Source: Stereum hirsutum FP-91666 SS1 (lineage: Eukaryota > Basidiomycota > Agaricomycetes > Russulales > Stereaceae). Taken from it: DNA of 64,000 nt. Below are positions 49,658-61,700 of this stretch, piece by piece (the first letter of the stretch is position 1; each line of letters opens with the position of its first letter). Under the pieces are notes generated by a model, which had not been told where the DNA came from, did not search any database, and saw nothing but the letters and a program-made list of their open reading frames with translations. The DNA is taken from positions 3,109,152 to 3,173,151 of the forward strand of contig NW_006763133.1 in assembly GCF_000264905.1 (NCBI RefSeq). Reading direction: 5' to 3'. The translations under genes were made by a program, and so were the position numbers.

Positions 49658-52600
49658 TTAGATATCCTCGTCCTTGTCCTCCATTTGCGAAGGCTTGAGC
49701 ATGCCAGGGATGCGCATCGCGGCCTCGCGCTCCTCCTGTAGCCTCCTCTGCGTCTCAGCCTCTTTCTCGTCGAGGAAGAGCTCCGAGTTATCACCCGAGA
49801 ACTCCTTGAGCTGGATAAGGAAGTCACGCAACGCAAGCTTGAACCGGTTGAAGTCGCTGTGGTACTCTGACAAGTTGAACACAAAGGCCTTGATATCCGC
49901 GCTATCGAAACGAGTATGTCAGGCTCTGAACTTGCAGACAAGAAGAAAAGTAGTAAAGCGTACTTTGCTGCGTGAGGGAACGCCGACTTCAACAAGTTTG
50001 CAGTGTACTCCCTTACGAAGCCCACATTTGTCTGGTTAGGGTCCGTCACTGTCGACGGGTCGAACAGCGGTGCCTGGATTGCATTCGTGGCCACGAGCTG
50101 GATCATGCGCGACAACAGCAAGCATTGGAGCTTGAAGCCACTCTTGTGGTCCGCATCGGTGAGGACGAAGAAAGTGTCCTGGAGGAGAGAAAGGTAGTAC
50201 TGCTGGAAGAAGGCCGTAGCGACGCCTTGGTCTGCAGCGGCGAAGTTGTTGATGACTTCGATGCATACTTTGGGGATAAATAAACGAAAGTGACTCTTAG
50301 TAAGTGGGCTATGCGAAGTTGTGAGGATGTAGAAGAACGCACAATTGAGACCGGTGTCCACGATGTCTCTCATGGTGTGTTTGATGGCCCAGGAGATACT
50401 GTCCATGAATAGCTTGAACTGTGGTGCTGGAAGGGCGAGGAGGGCTAGACAACACGGACGCGTCATCAGTGACAAATCCGTCCATGACACAAAAGAAAAC
50501 GCAAAGTACCAGGGAAGCAATTTAAGTTAATCGCCCGCAGAAGCTTGAAGAACCCGACACGGTGCTCTGGGAACTCAGCAAAGTCCTGGTTGATCATGCT
50601 TAACGTCGGCTCAAACACAGCGTCCAGGATCGGTGGCACTTGTGGCGTGAGCAGGTTCTGCACCACGTGAGGTCAGTCAGTAAATATCGTAGAATTGAGA
50701 AAATTCGAGGACTGAGCGTACTCCAAGCCGTGTGACGATGGTGGCTACAACATTCAACACCTCTGCGTCCCGAGCAGTAGGGACATTGCGATTGTAATCG
50801 CCGAGGACGGCGTCGAGTAATGGTGGGATGAAGTTGATGTTAACCGCCTCGAGGTCTTCCGCCTTCTTGATGTACGTCTCCACAAGCTTCAAGATTTCCT
50901 TCTTCACAGTCCGAAGGCCACGAACCTTCGGGGTCTTCGTCGCAATGAGGCCTGATTACGAGAGATGCAAACCAAGTTCGTGAGGACGTATACTCATGAT
51001 TGAATTGATTAAAAGCGTAGAAAAAGTACTGACCGTCCTTTGCTACTAGCTCGCTGATGATGCCACTGACTGCGCGATATAACCCGAGCATGTCCATGTA
51101 TATCCGTGCGATCTGGGGCAAGAAGAAACTGCCGATTGACGTGCACGCCGCGACGTTGGTCTTGAGGACATTTGCCAGGATACGGATGCTTTCGGGGTTG
51201 TGTAAGACTTCCATGTCCGTCGTGGCTTGTGACATCAAGTTGTCCCACTAACAACGAGAAATTTGATTGAGCGGGAACTCCACCAAAACCGAGAACGCAA
51301 CAAGAACAATGAAGACGTACGGCGTTGTTTGGAAGCTCCATCAGCTTAGCAATGAGTTTCTCCTGTTGTGGCTTGTTGGGCTGCGCCGAAATCATGTACC
51401 CGACTGCTTCGTAGAATGTGTGAACTTGAAGCGGTGAGAGGTCGACCGTGATGCGGTGCAGAAGACGGAGGATCTCGTCTACGAAGGGTTCCTGCTCTTG
51501 CGACTGCTGCATGACGAAGTGGCGTCGGCACTTCTGTGCGATTTTGATGAAGGTGTCGCAAGCCATGTCTTGCACACCTGTGAGCGTTCAGAGGGATCAG
51601 TGGTCTACTTTAGAGACTGAATTTGTTGAAATCAAATGGGTATCAAACCTTCGTGAGTCTCGTGCATGAACTCGAAGAGCTTGTTAACAACGGTCTTCAA
51701 GAACTTCCAATGCGCCTTGAGGAAGCGAGGGTACTGTCCAACGATATACATGATATCTGACGCCACCACAGCCTTGTTGTCCTTGCCACGCTTGATCTCG
51801 CAAAGCCCAAGTAGGTCTTTGATGACAGTGACAAGGAAGCGCTTCTCAGTCTCCTCGTCTATGAGAAGTGGTCAGTAGAGGTCGTGTGAAGGTTAAGGGA
51901 AACGAGATGCAACGTACTCATGGCACCAGATATCGAACCAATGGCCCAGCAAAGAGTGTTAAGGTTTCCCCACGACCACTCCGCGCCGTCGACTTGTTTC
52001 GCCAGCTTACTTGTGAGGATCGTCTCCGTATCCGAGACGTCCAGATGGGTGAGGTAAACGAGAAGTTCGCGCATAGACTTGTAGAGCACGATGGTGTCCG
52101 ACTCCTTCATGAACTCTCGAACAATCTCTCCTTCTTCGTTCTCAACGACCAGAACCTAGAACAGAAACGTCACGTTGGTGTCACGAGGGCATGCCATCAG
52201 ACATATTAAACACTCACCTCTTCAGGCTTGACCATCTTCTCGATCACAACCAAACGCAGATTCGAAAGTACGTCTGAGTAGATATTCTTCCTCAAAGACA
52301 TACCGCTCATCAAGTTCTGCGCACCGCTCGTGCCACCCAAACTCAATCCCATCAATAATCCGCTGTCCCCAATCGGCAGATTCTGAATCTCCTCATACAG
52401 CTCTGAAACGAGTTTGATCCAATACTCCAAGCAGATCTTGAAGATCTCTCGCTCGTCAACCTGCGAGATCTTGACCATGTAGAGATGAGCGTTGAGCAGG
52501 ACGTCGTTGCTCCTCTCGGTCTCCACGGTGCGGACATGATTTTGAAGGAAGTTGGAGAGGAAGAGAGCGAGGTTGAGGATGAATTCTTGACCAGCGTCAT

Positions 52601-53857
52601 TTGAGCTTGCGTAGGCTGTCGCGATGTTCGTGTTTGGTGGGACCATCCGATTGATGGCAGTCATGACCATCTCGAACAGCGAGACGAACTTCGGATCGTA
52701 CTCAGGGCCTACATTCAGTGCGGCGACCTCTGCAAGGCATTTCAGAGTGATGTTGCGGAAGTCTGGGACTTCAAGGAACTATTTGAAACTCGTCAGGGGC
52801 TCAATGAGTGACATGAGGCGTACGACTTACACGTTGAATGAGGACGTCGACGATTGTCGTCTCGAAGATGAAGCCCAATGGAATCCAGTTCAAGAATCGG
52901 AGGAGTGTTTCCAGAGTTGCTTTCACCAACGATGTCTTCTGGGCCTCCTCAAGGATCTCAGAGCAGAGTTTGAAGATCTCGGAAAATTCTCCGCACATCT
53001 GATTTTTGAGGTTCTTGACCTTGGCCTGTGTGAGTTGCTCCGCAGAGAAGTCGAAGATCTCTTCTGAGAGGAGTTTCAGGATGATCATGTTGTTTTCGCA
53101 GAGGGAGAGGTTCGTCTTGCAGGATTCGACGAGTTCGGGAATGAAGGTCGGCCAATTATGTGGCCACTCTTGTTTGAGGATCTAGTGTTCTGTCTCAGCA
53201 CATCTATGTACGCGCAGATATTGAGTTGATTGAGCGTACTTGTACGAGAGCGAGATTGAGCTTGTTGATATAGGTCTTCTCTTTCCGCATTGTAACCTCA
53301 TCGGACGCCACCTTAACAGTCATCCCAACAACGAAGTTTCGAACGCCTAAGGACGCGTCAGCACGCAGTCAGCCGCGCCTCACAAGTAGACCATACCTTG
53401 TCTCTGGTCCTCAGGCAAAGTCTTCCACCGTGTGTTGATCAGTTTCTCGAGAATCTGAAGACCGATGTACTGGAGCGCGGGATCTTTGTGAGAACGGACG
53501 TCGACGCTAAGAGAAGATATGGCGGACCTTCGTCTGGGGATAGTTAGAGCTCTCCATAATGACTGGTACCCTCTGCCATGCATCCGGATGCTCCTGGAAC
53601 TGGGCAAGAACTTGTTGTGCGACTTGTTGCTGGTGGCACAGCAAGCAACAGAGAACAAGGATGAGTCAAGACTAGAGACGATAAACGCGAAAACGCGCAC
53701 CTCTTTTCCACCATTGCCAGTGTAAAGAGCCATGACGACGTTGTCCATGAGAGAGACATCGAAATCTCTCGAGAAATCGAGTAGAACCTAGGTTCGGACA
53801 CGAAGCGGTGAGTTTGGGCAATCGCAGGATGAATAAGGGGTGAAGACGCACCTCCAT
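49658..53857 (-). CDS. XPO1: Exportin-1 (CRM1)
   Basis: Nuclear export receptor for leucine-rich NES cargo with RanGTP. More than a dozen exons. Exon 1 is only ATGGAG (53857-53852), joined across a 64-nt intron to [16 protein letters not shown]. The CRIME domain region shows [18 protein letters not shown] repeats follow with [15 protein letters not shown] and [11 protein letters not shown]. The strongly conserved NES groove reads [15 protein letters not shown], then [19 protein letters not shown] sequence, [40 protein letters not shown] and KCRRHFV. The C-terminal repeats ([32 protein letters not shown]) end at a charged tail (MEDKDEDI). The Cys of NTLCW (codon 51949-51951) corresponds to the leptomycin-B-reactive cysteine. 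Confidence 0.96.
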
Positions 53858-54246
53858 GACGAGAATATCAGATCAAAATATGATATAAAGAAGGCACTCT
53901 GTCCGCAGAGCCGTGATATGCAGCGTTGAAGGTGGTGGTGATAGAAGACAGAAGGATATGGAAGATGTTGAGGGAGAAGGGCAGAGGGCGCCTTTCGTGA
54001 CTGTCGGTCCAAAGCGATCGAAATCTCCGAACGCGCTTAGATAATCGCATGCCACGTGATAGCAGCCTGCGTCATCCAAATTGCCAATGTGCAACCTAAA
54101 TGGACATTGTGGCTCATTGTGGCGCATTATGGCCTTGAATCGGCCATTGAGGTCCATCACAGGTCCCTTTTTCTCACAGGGCGTCATATAAAGCTTGCTG
54201 GTCGTGATGTCGCATTCATCAGTAATTCCTTCTCACCCCCGCCACA
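53858..54246. promoter_or_regulatory. Shared divergent promoter XPO1 / MDR oxidoreductase
   Basis: 389 bp. Contains a palindromic E-box CACGTG at 54053-54058 and three closely spaced cattgtgg/cattatgg-type repeats at about 54103-54135. Confidence 0.5.
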
Positions 54247-55644
54247 ATGTCCATCCCCACCACCCAACGAGCATGGCGCGCCGTCGCCAAAGGGCAGCCT
54301 CGCGATGCTCTCAAACTCGTAACGGACTTACCCGTTCCTACAGCGCTCAAGCCAGGTGAGGTTCTTGTCAAGGTTCAGGCGGGTGCACTCAATCCAGTGT
54401 AGGTTCATTTTGTCTCTTTCATTGCTGGAACTTTCGTGTCTCTCACACGACCTCTTCATAATGTCAGGTTCTACAAACTCCTCGGCCTTTTACCCAACTT
54501 CATTGCCAAAAGACCTCTGACCGCAGAGCATGACTTCGCCGGCGTAGTAGTCAACCCAAATGGTTCGCACTGGTCAACCGGTGATCAGATATTTGGTTGG
54601 ATACCAGTGGGTAGGTCGTCCACCTAACCCCTGCCATCCTCTCTATAAAATGTACTCATAGGTCGTCCAATTTAGGCCTCAACCTCAAGACAAGGGAAGG
54701 TGCTCTCTCTGAGTATACTGTTGTACCTGCGGACTATATCACCACTCGTCCTCCGAACCTCACCCCGACCCAGGCCGCCGGCATCTCACTAGCTGGTATG
54801 ACCGGCTATCAGGCACTCTTCCAGGTTGCAAAGCTGGAAGCTGGGCAGACTGTCTTTATCAACGGCGGCAGTACATCTGTCGGCGCTTTCGCCATTATCT
54901 TCGCAAAGGCGAGAGGCATCAAGGTCGTCGCCTCAGCGTCTGGCAAGAATGAAGCGTTCGTTCGCAAGATGGGCGCTGACGAGGTGCGTTAATACCTAGA
55001 CTTCTCCGTGATCCTCGATAGCATTCTCAACGATCATACTGCACTTCTTCTTTCTTCTAGTTCATTGACTACACTAAAGAAGACCTAGCCACCTATCTCC
55101 AGCAGAATCCACCTTCACCTAAATATCATGCTATCTTTGAAGCTGTCGGCCTGGCAGACTGCTCCCTCTATCTTCATTCTGAGAAGTACCTCGCCCCCGG
55201 TGGCGTGTTCGTATCTACCGGGCCAACCCCGAAATCCTGGGGCGACGCACCGAAAATCTCCAAGTTGGTATTCGCCTTTCTTCCGAGGTTCCTTGGAGGT
55301 GTTAACCGGAAGTTCGCGTACGTTGGATTCCGTCTTCTGTTCCACGACAGAACATACGCGTGCATGTTGATCACTGACATTGGTGTTGATACAGGATTGT
55401 CGGAGTTGATCATAAGAAGGAGGATCTCGAGGCCATGAAGGAGATACTCGCGCAGAGTACGCCTCTACTTAGTTGTCTGATACGCTCCCTAGACGCTAAC
55501 ACCTCTCGTCATGACTTAGGTGAAGTAAAGCCTCCTGTCGACTCCGTTCACACCTTCGAGGATGCTCTCAATGCGTACGATAGGATAAAGAGTGGTCGAG
55601 CCACTGGCAAAGTCGTTGTCAAAATTGACCCAACCGTCGACTAA
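54247..55644 (+). CDS. Zinc-independent MDR oxidoreductase (quinone oxidoreductase-like)
   Basis: Medium-chain dehydrogenase/reductase of about 350 aa in six or so exons. The N-terminal GroES-like domain reads LKPGEVLVKVQAGALNPV, HDFAGVVV and GDQIFGW. The nucleotide-binding fold shows AAGISLAGMTGYQALF, VFINGGSTSVGAFAIIFAKA (an NADPH-type GGxxxVG loop), KVVASASGKN and GADEFIDY. The C-terminus ends HTFEDALNAYDRIKSGRATG and KVVVKI. The catalytic-zinc Cys/His and structural Cys lobe of alcohol dehydrogenases are absent, so it is placed with quinone/enone reductases. No targeting peptide is seen; the substrate is unknown. Confidence 0.9.
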
Positions 55645-55900
55645 GGAGTCGGTTGTTCGAGTTTCTCAGTTCTTTTACGTATATCGCCGCCCATGTACCT
55701 CCCCTTGTGAGACTTGAACTATGTAAGTTGTTGGTCGGGAGGCGCCTTGTCGCCTCATTCATGACAGATTTGTTTCATTTAGTCGGGTGTTATTTTCTGT
55801 TCAAACTACTCGAGAGAGCGATTCTTTAGCCACTAGTACACAGTCCCGTACCAAGCAGTCAAAAGTGTGGCGTTTCTGTGGCGTCGCAATGTAACGGAAA

Positions 55901-55918
55901 ACGCGTGACGTCACGCGT
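55901..55918. promoter_or_regulatory. Palindromic MCB-CRE-MCB element upstream of SPC24
   Basis: ACGCGTGACGTCACGCGT is a perfect 18-bp palindrome with ACGCGT at each end and TGACGTCA in the centre, 114 bp before the SPC24 ATG and 257 bp after the MDR stop. Confidence 0.7.
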
Positions 55919-56031
55919 CTTAAACACGTCCCTTTTGAGATGAACTCCTTGTTCTCTTCCACGACTGCGTGAATCCTTGGCCCACTTCACAACTTAAACT
56001 CTGTATTCGGACACTTGAAAAAAAATACAAC

Positions 56032-56998
56032 ATGGATATTCAGGAAGCCATGTGAGCCAACAATGATCATTGCTCTAGTCAACTTCGGCGGTACAGAGCT
56101 CGAACGCTAACTAACAACGACCCCGATGTGAAAGCAAAGGCATCCATACGATGACCCAGTTCTTGGATCCAGAAGAGGACTACCTCACTATTGCTGCTGC
56201 AGAAGAGCAGATGTCCATTCGCGCACAGGCGCGTCAGAAGGAACTTGAGGAAGCACGGAATAACCTTAAAGGTACGCATGTGGCCCAGCATCCCCTCTCC
56301 ACCTCTCCTTCCCGCCTTTTCGAACCTCGCCATGTAATCCGTCATTTTATAGCACTCATAATCTTTCCGCTATGATCTTACTCTACATAGCCCTCTCCCG
56401 GATCCTCGAATCTGCCCGTGCCTCCTCCACCCGCCCACCTTCTGTCCCTTCTGCTGAGAAGCACCTCGAAACCGTCAATGCACTGGACGCGACAGGCCTC
56501 CAGCTCGTGAAAGCGATAAATGACGCACAGAGTGCATTGGCGAGTAAGGAGGCGGAGTTGGCGAGGCTGAAGGAGGAGGCGAGGATGCTTGAGGAGAGCG
56601 ATCCGGCGGCAGAGGCGGAGAGCGATTTGGATGGGACTGCGTGAGTTGTCGCCACTTCTTCATTCATCATGTCCGCCTTAACGGTGCGGTGCTAACGGAT
56701 GGGATGAATGGTCATTTTTGGACTGGATTGGCAGGTTACGGCTACAGATCTATAAAGGCCTTGGGTTCGAGCCCGTACTGGACAGGCACGGCAATCTCGA
56801 GAAGATGCTCGTTGGTATGCATACTCGTTCCTATTGGCCCATAACTTTTCCCTGTCCACCTTCCCTTCACCTGCTAATTGATTGCGTTCTCTTCTGGTCT
56901 CAGAGAGCACCTCGGGAGATATCCACGTTGTCAACCTCAGAGAAGGGAGATCCGACTTTGAGAACGCGGATAGGATGTGGAAGCTTGCATCCTCATAA
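56032..56998 (+). CDS. SPC24: Kinetochore protein Spc24
   Basis: Subunit of the NDC80 complex, forming the Spc24-Spc25 globular head that binds Mis12 and CENP-T. Five exons joined in frame give about 193 aa: MDIQEAIKGIHTMTQFLDPE, then a long coiled coil (EEQMSIRAQARQKELEEARN; ASKEAELARLKEEARMLEES). The compact C-terminal head reads ALRLQIYKGLGFEPVLDRHG, then SGDIHVVNLREGRSDFENAD and RMWKLASS. The head matches the Spc24 pattern (LRLxxYRxLG ... GDVHVVN ... W). The first exon is 20 nt. The upstream palindromic MCB-type element suggests cell-cycle-regulated transcription (inference). Confidence 0.9.
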
Positions 56999-57704
56999 CG
57001 CGATGGAGTTCGCTTTTTTTCTCTCACCCTCCCTCTTCGTCAGGCATGTATTAACAGATGTATGTTCGCATTCGCTCCTCGCTCTGTAACTTATCTTAAA
57101 AGTCATGTGGCACCCGTGATTGCTCGTATTTGGCCTTGTTAGGATCCGAAGCAATAGCCAAACACGACGCGTGGAAGACAATGCTCTCGACAATGCCTGT
57201 TGATTCAAGCTTGACACAACCTTCTGCCTATCACACCTCTACAGAGTTGCTGAAGGCAGTCACGTCAAAGTCCAAATATGCATGAGCTCCTTCACCACTC
57301 ATGCAAACCCTCTACCATGCCGAATAATACTCGGGAGCTTAAGCCGTCACACCGCCTTCGATACAGCCTTTTCAGCAGGATGTCTCAAAATGTTTCAGAT
57401 CTGTTTTCTTTTAATTTCTTTCTTATTTCATTTTTTGTGTGTGAGACATGCGATACAGTTGGCTCCCGATGATGCCATGCTTACCGATAGACCGCAAAAG
57501 CTGTTCAGGCATCGGAAGTCTAGCATATACTCCACCTTTTGAGGTGACACTTGCGAAAAAGCTGTCGTTGCCGCAAGCTAATTCGTATATAAGCGAGAGC
57601 ATCTCAGCGTTTCTATCTCCATCACAACTTCTCCCTCTAGTTCCACTCCTCCTCATCTATCCTCTCAACTTCCAACGCCCACACTCCCACATCCATCCAC
57701 AGCA
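56999..57704. promoter_or_regulatory. Promoter region of secreted-protein gene
   Basis: 706 bp. TATATAA at 57586-57592, 113 bp before the ATG, followed by a CT/CA-rich leader typical of strongly expressed fungal genes. Confidence 0.5.
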
Positions 57705-58725
57705 ATGCAGCAGACTCGCTCCATGATCTCTCTCCTCGCCTTCTTGGCAGCCATCTTCATGGCCACTGCTTGCGTTGATGGTGCGAAACTTCCTGTCAGG
57801 CAGACCAACGCCGACCGCCTTCGTCGCAACCTCGGCCCTCTAGCCCCTGTCAAGAGGACACCCACCCCCATCATCGGTCCGTTCATTTTGTTTTTTGCAT
57901 TTTTTGCTTCGATGCAAGCCGCTCATACTTTACTTCTCCTCCTATAGCTGCTAGGCAAGCTGCCGCATCTGCAGGCACAACGCAAGGACGCGCCGAGATT
58001 ACTCTGGCCGACGGTACTGTGCTCGGCCATCTTTCTGCTGACGATCCGTATGTGTAGTTCCCAATACCCCAAATCGTACCATTTCTGACACCTTGTGCGC
58101 CCCTGTTAGGAGTCAAGTCATTGCCGATAGCGGTTCCACAAGGCGCCGTCGTGCTGCTGCCAGCGGGGACGTCGTGCTGAAGTTTGTCGAGGGCACCGTC
58201 AACGGAAGTTTGTTGGCTCAGGTTTGCACCTCCATCCGTTCCCTATGTAGCCGCCAGACTAACCTTAGCCGTTGTATCGTTTAGAACGCCAACTATTCGC
58301 CGCCATACATCGGCCAGACTGACGCTGAACTTACTGGGTACGTACATCGTTCAATTGTATATCCAACACGCCACCTTATTTTCTTCATTCCGATCACAGC
58401 CTCATCCCGTTCACAAATGTCGCAGAAGGCGATTTCTCCATGATCTGGACGCTGAACTCAACCAGCGGGGCTCTCTCTGGTACGCACATACCACCCTCCC
58501 TGTACACCACTTGGATACTTACCATATGACTATAGCTCAATGGACGAACCCTGACGGGAGCAAGCCGTCTACGTACATCCTTTATTCCAAGGCCAAAACC
58601 CAACTCGCCTTCTCCAACACCGACAAAGTGACCGGAGCTGAAGTAGTGGTACGTCCATCCATCTATACAACCCGCCGAAAACTCCTAATCTCTATATTCT
58701 CCAGACACTGTCACTCAGCGTTTAA
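57705..58725 (+). CDS. Small secreted protein, Agaricomycete family with dibasic propeptide
   Basis: Seven short exons. Signal peptide MQQTRSMISLLAFLAAIFMA, then the family signature NADRLRRNLGPLAP followed by VKRTPTP, a likely KEX2 cleavage site, and a second basic cluster STRRRR. The body has ITLADGTVLGHLSADDP, LKFVEGTVNGSLLAQN, FSMIWTLNSTSGALSAQWTN and PDGSKPSTYILYSKAK. This matches an abundant uncharacterised family of basidiomycete secreted proteins (IWxLDPxTGxLxxQWxNxDGSxPxTxILY). The last exon gives TLSLSV and the stop, somewhat shorter than the family's usual Cys-containing end. N-glycosylation sites (NYS, NST) are present. Function unknown. Confidence 0.8.
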
Positions 58726-61700
58726 AACCCTCGCGGCCCCCTCTGTTATCTTCTGCATGACCTCGTCTTAAAAGCCACCTAGCTCCCCTTTCTCCTCCTT
58801 GTTGCCACCTACAATTCTGTTCCTTCTTGTCCCGCACAACATGTATTCATGATCTCTTGCACAATTCCAAATTCTTGAACCTCCTCTTCTCCTGTGTGAC
58901 TGTTTCGTAGGCTTGCACAAAGTGGCCATTGAACTCATCTTCTGCCTCCTCTCCAAATTGCCTTCTTGCTTGTTACTCATACCGATCGTCTCCACATTCT
59001 CCACAATAACGCCTGTAACCGCCCTTCTCCCTAAGGTACAACCAGTTCACTAACTGCACCAGCTCCTTTTCGTTGCTAACCATGCAGCCAATACAACGTT
59101 ACACTCAATTCCCTGCGCCCGTTGATTAAGCAACCCATCGTCTTCGTAACCTCTGGGACGGATGCATACATTTTGTGGCTAGGTTGTGCAGTGTCCGGTT
59201 CGCTCGTTGCACCCTCTAACAGTAACAGCGCCCTCATGCCGGTAGTTGTTAGTGATGCCGGTCAAAACTCCTTCATACCACTCGATGATACAGTCTCCAA
59301 ACTCCATGTATGTAGGACGTTTGGGCTAATCTCAATGAGAAACTGCTACTCTATGCAATATTCACTAGCCCATATATTAGTACGAGGCCGTTTGTGATCA
59401 AACACAGGACTGTTCTACTTATGCTCAGAGGCAAGGCTCGATTCGCGATACGCCCAAATACACTATGGTAAAGTAATGCAGGACCCGTCCGAGTAGACAG
59501 GGATCATGTATCCGGCTCAGGAATGGAGGCGAGGCTGCATTCATGTTCAGATGTTCAGAGTCGGAGGACGCGACTCGATTCCCAGTATCGGCTGTAAGAG
59601 GCCAGAATTTTGAGACTGTTTTAGTACAGTGCGCCCTATGCCTGCAATAGAAACAGAATATCAGCCGAATGGTCAGCACCGCAGGCTGATTAGAACCCTC
59701 GAACCGCTGACACCACTGTAACGATACCGTGCCGCACGCCGAACTAGCAACGAACGCTCAGCAAAGTTCACAGCGACAGGGAGGTAACTTTGCATGAGAT
59801 GTTTAACCTACTGGATAGTTTGGACTAACCGGTCCGATGAGCGGTGAGCCAGTTGAAGCGGCACAGGGTGATGCTGGATAGCCAACCGTAGTGTTGACGG
59901 CCGCTGCTATTGGACCTTGTCTACGGAGGGGCCTACGGTCTGTTATCTGAAAGTTAGTCATCGTGAGAAGGGAAAGTCGTTCGATGTCGACGTGATCCCG
60001 AGGCCTGGAAAAAGCTTGTGTTGATTGTTAGAGAGAACAGTGAAGCCGTAGGCAACTTGGGCGCAGTAGCATGGTTTCCTCCGAAGTAGCATCCGTCGCA
60101 TATCGGCTTGTTAGTCAAGGTGATGTTTGCAGAATGTGAAGCTATTGGATTGTCGGCACGGCATCGCATTCAAGAAGAAAGATAGAATGAAGCCCAAAGA
60201 AGGCTCTGATGAAACATAGCGCCATCATTTACAACGAGCAAAGCGCCATCGTCATCAACTTCTCGCGCAAAAGAGAACGTCCGACAGATGATCACGAGGA
60301 GAAGGCTGTTGGGTGACGGTTGTTCTGCCTACCAGCTTGCGGACAACACTGATGACTTACCCTTGAGTGTAGAATTGCTCATCAAGACAGCGCGATCTAT
60401 CTGCCATCAAGTGTGAAGGAAATGGCCCAAAACAGTGTTTCAATGAGACATGAATAACGTGCAGATTGGGAGAACATCAGTCAGTGCCCGGACTGAGTCC
60501 AGGTAGCAATGGCACGCCCAAATTACAGACATTGCCGTAGATCTAGATAGACTCAGCTCCCGCAATCAAGTGGTGTTAAAGGCATGTATAGGCGCACTGT
60601 AGTTGAGGAACAGAAGTAGAAAGCCAGCCTTGCTCACGGTTCCGATGACCGAAACTTGGTATTCGATTGCTGAGCATTGCGGACCCGGAGACGGATTAGC
60701 AAGCGTTCAAGACGAATTTCACGATGGGGCTTCGACATTGAGCGCCATCTAAAAGTTCGGTAAGCCAGCCTTTGAGTCGCCGAGGAACAGTAAGAGTCCG
60801 GGTCTGTAAATTCCGCGGTGATCCTGGCAGGCGATGTCGGTTGATGATAGGCTGCGACGACCCACATACATACCCACAGGCCATGCCGCTTCACGCCGAA
60901 GTTGGAAGACGTCTAGGCTCCCCGTTCCGGCGACCGATGTACTTCGGTGGCGTCGTCAAGCCTCACAAACTTGATTCTTCTTACTGCGCAGCCTAATACC
61001 ACGAGGTCGAAGTTCGCCGTGCCGATGTGCTCCGTGTCATATGTACACCTTGCCGAAGCGGAATAAGTACGCCAGCTTCGCAGGCGAGTCCAGCGGAGTT
61101 GGAACACCTTTGACGGAACGGCCAACCTGCAAGCGAGGCCAACTTCCATCTCGACACGTTGACCGAACAGACCGTTTCTTTTGCGGCAGGGAGTCGGCGA
61201 ACTCGATCTTGCTAGTCGAGATAGGCGGATTTCGCAGGTGGACTGTAGCTGGCTGATTCTGAGACAGAGCGGCAATAATGGGACACCTTGTGTCAGGAAA
61301 AGCAACTTTTCGAGTCCTGTATAATTGAGCCGGACGATGTTGCATAGTGCGGAGGATTTTAAATCAGGAAATATCCAAGTGCGGCAGGAAAGTAGACAGA
61401 ACAAGGAAACTCACTGAATTCCCGGTATCATCGAGCTATCCGCCGTTCGCCTCACTCGGCGGACCATAGTTGATAGGCGACGATGTAGCGAACCCTGCCC
61501 ACAGCCAGTGCATCTTGGGATTGTACGTGGACTACACGTTTCGAAGTCGAAGCGAACGGGTACGACAGTAGCAATGATGAGCGACGAGCTTCACCTGCCA
61601 TCCGATATCAGCGGCTACCACGACGCCTACACGCCTAGCCAGAGACTGCACTTTCAGGGTATAATTAGTACCACGCTACATCGCATATACGAGTGTTGAC

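Noticed and set aside
59690..59730. tRNA-like B-box on the minus strand (GGTTCGAGGGT)
   Set aside because: No matching A-box at the right spacing and no cloverleaf stems could be drawn.
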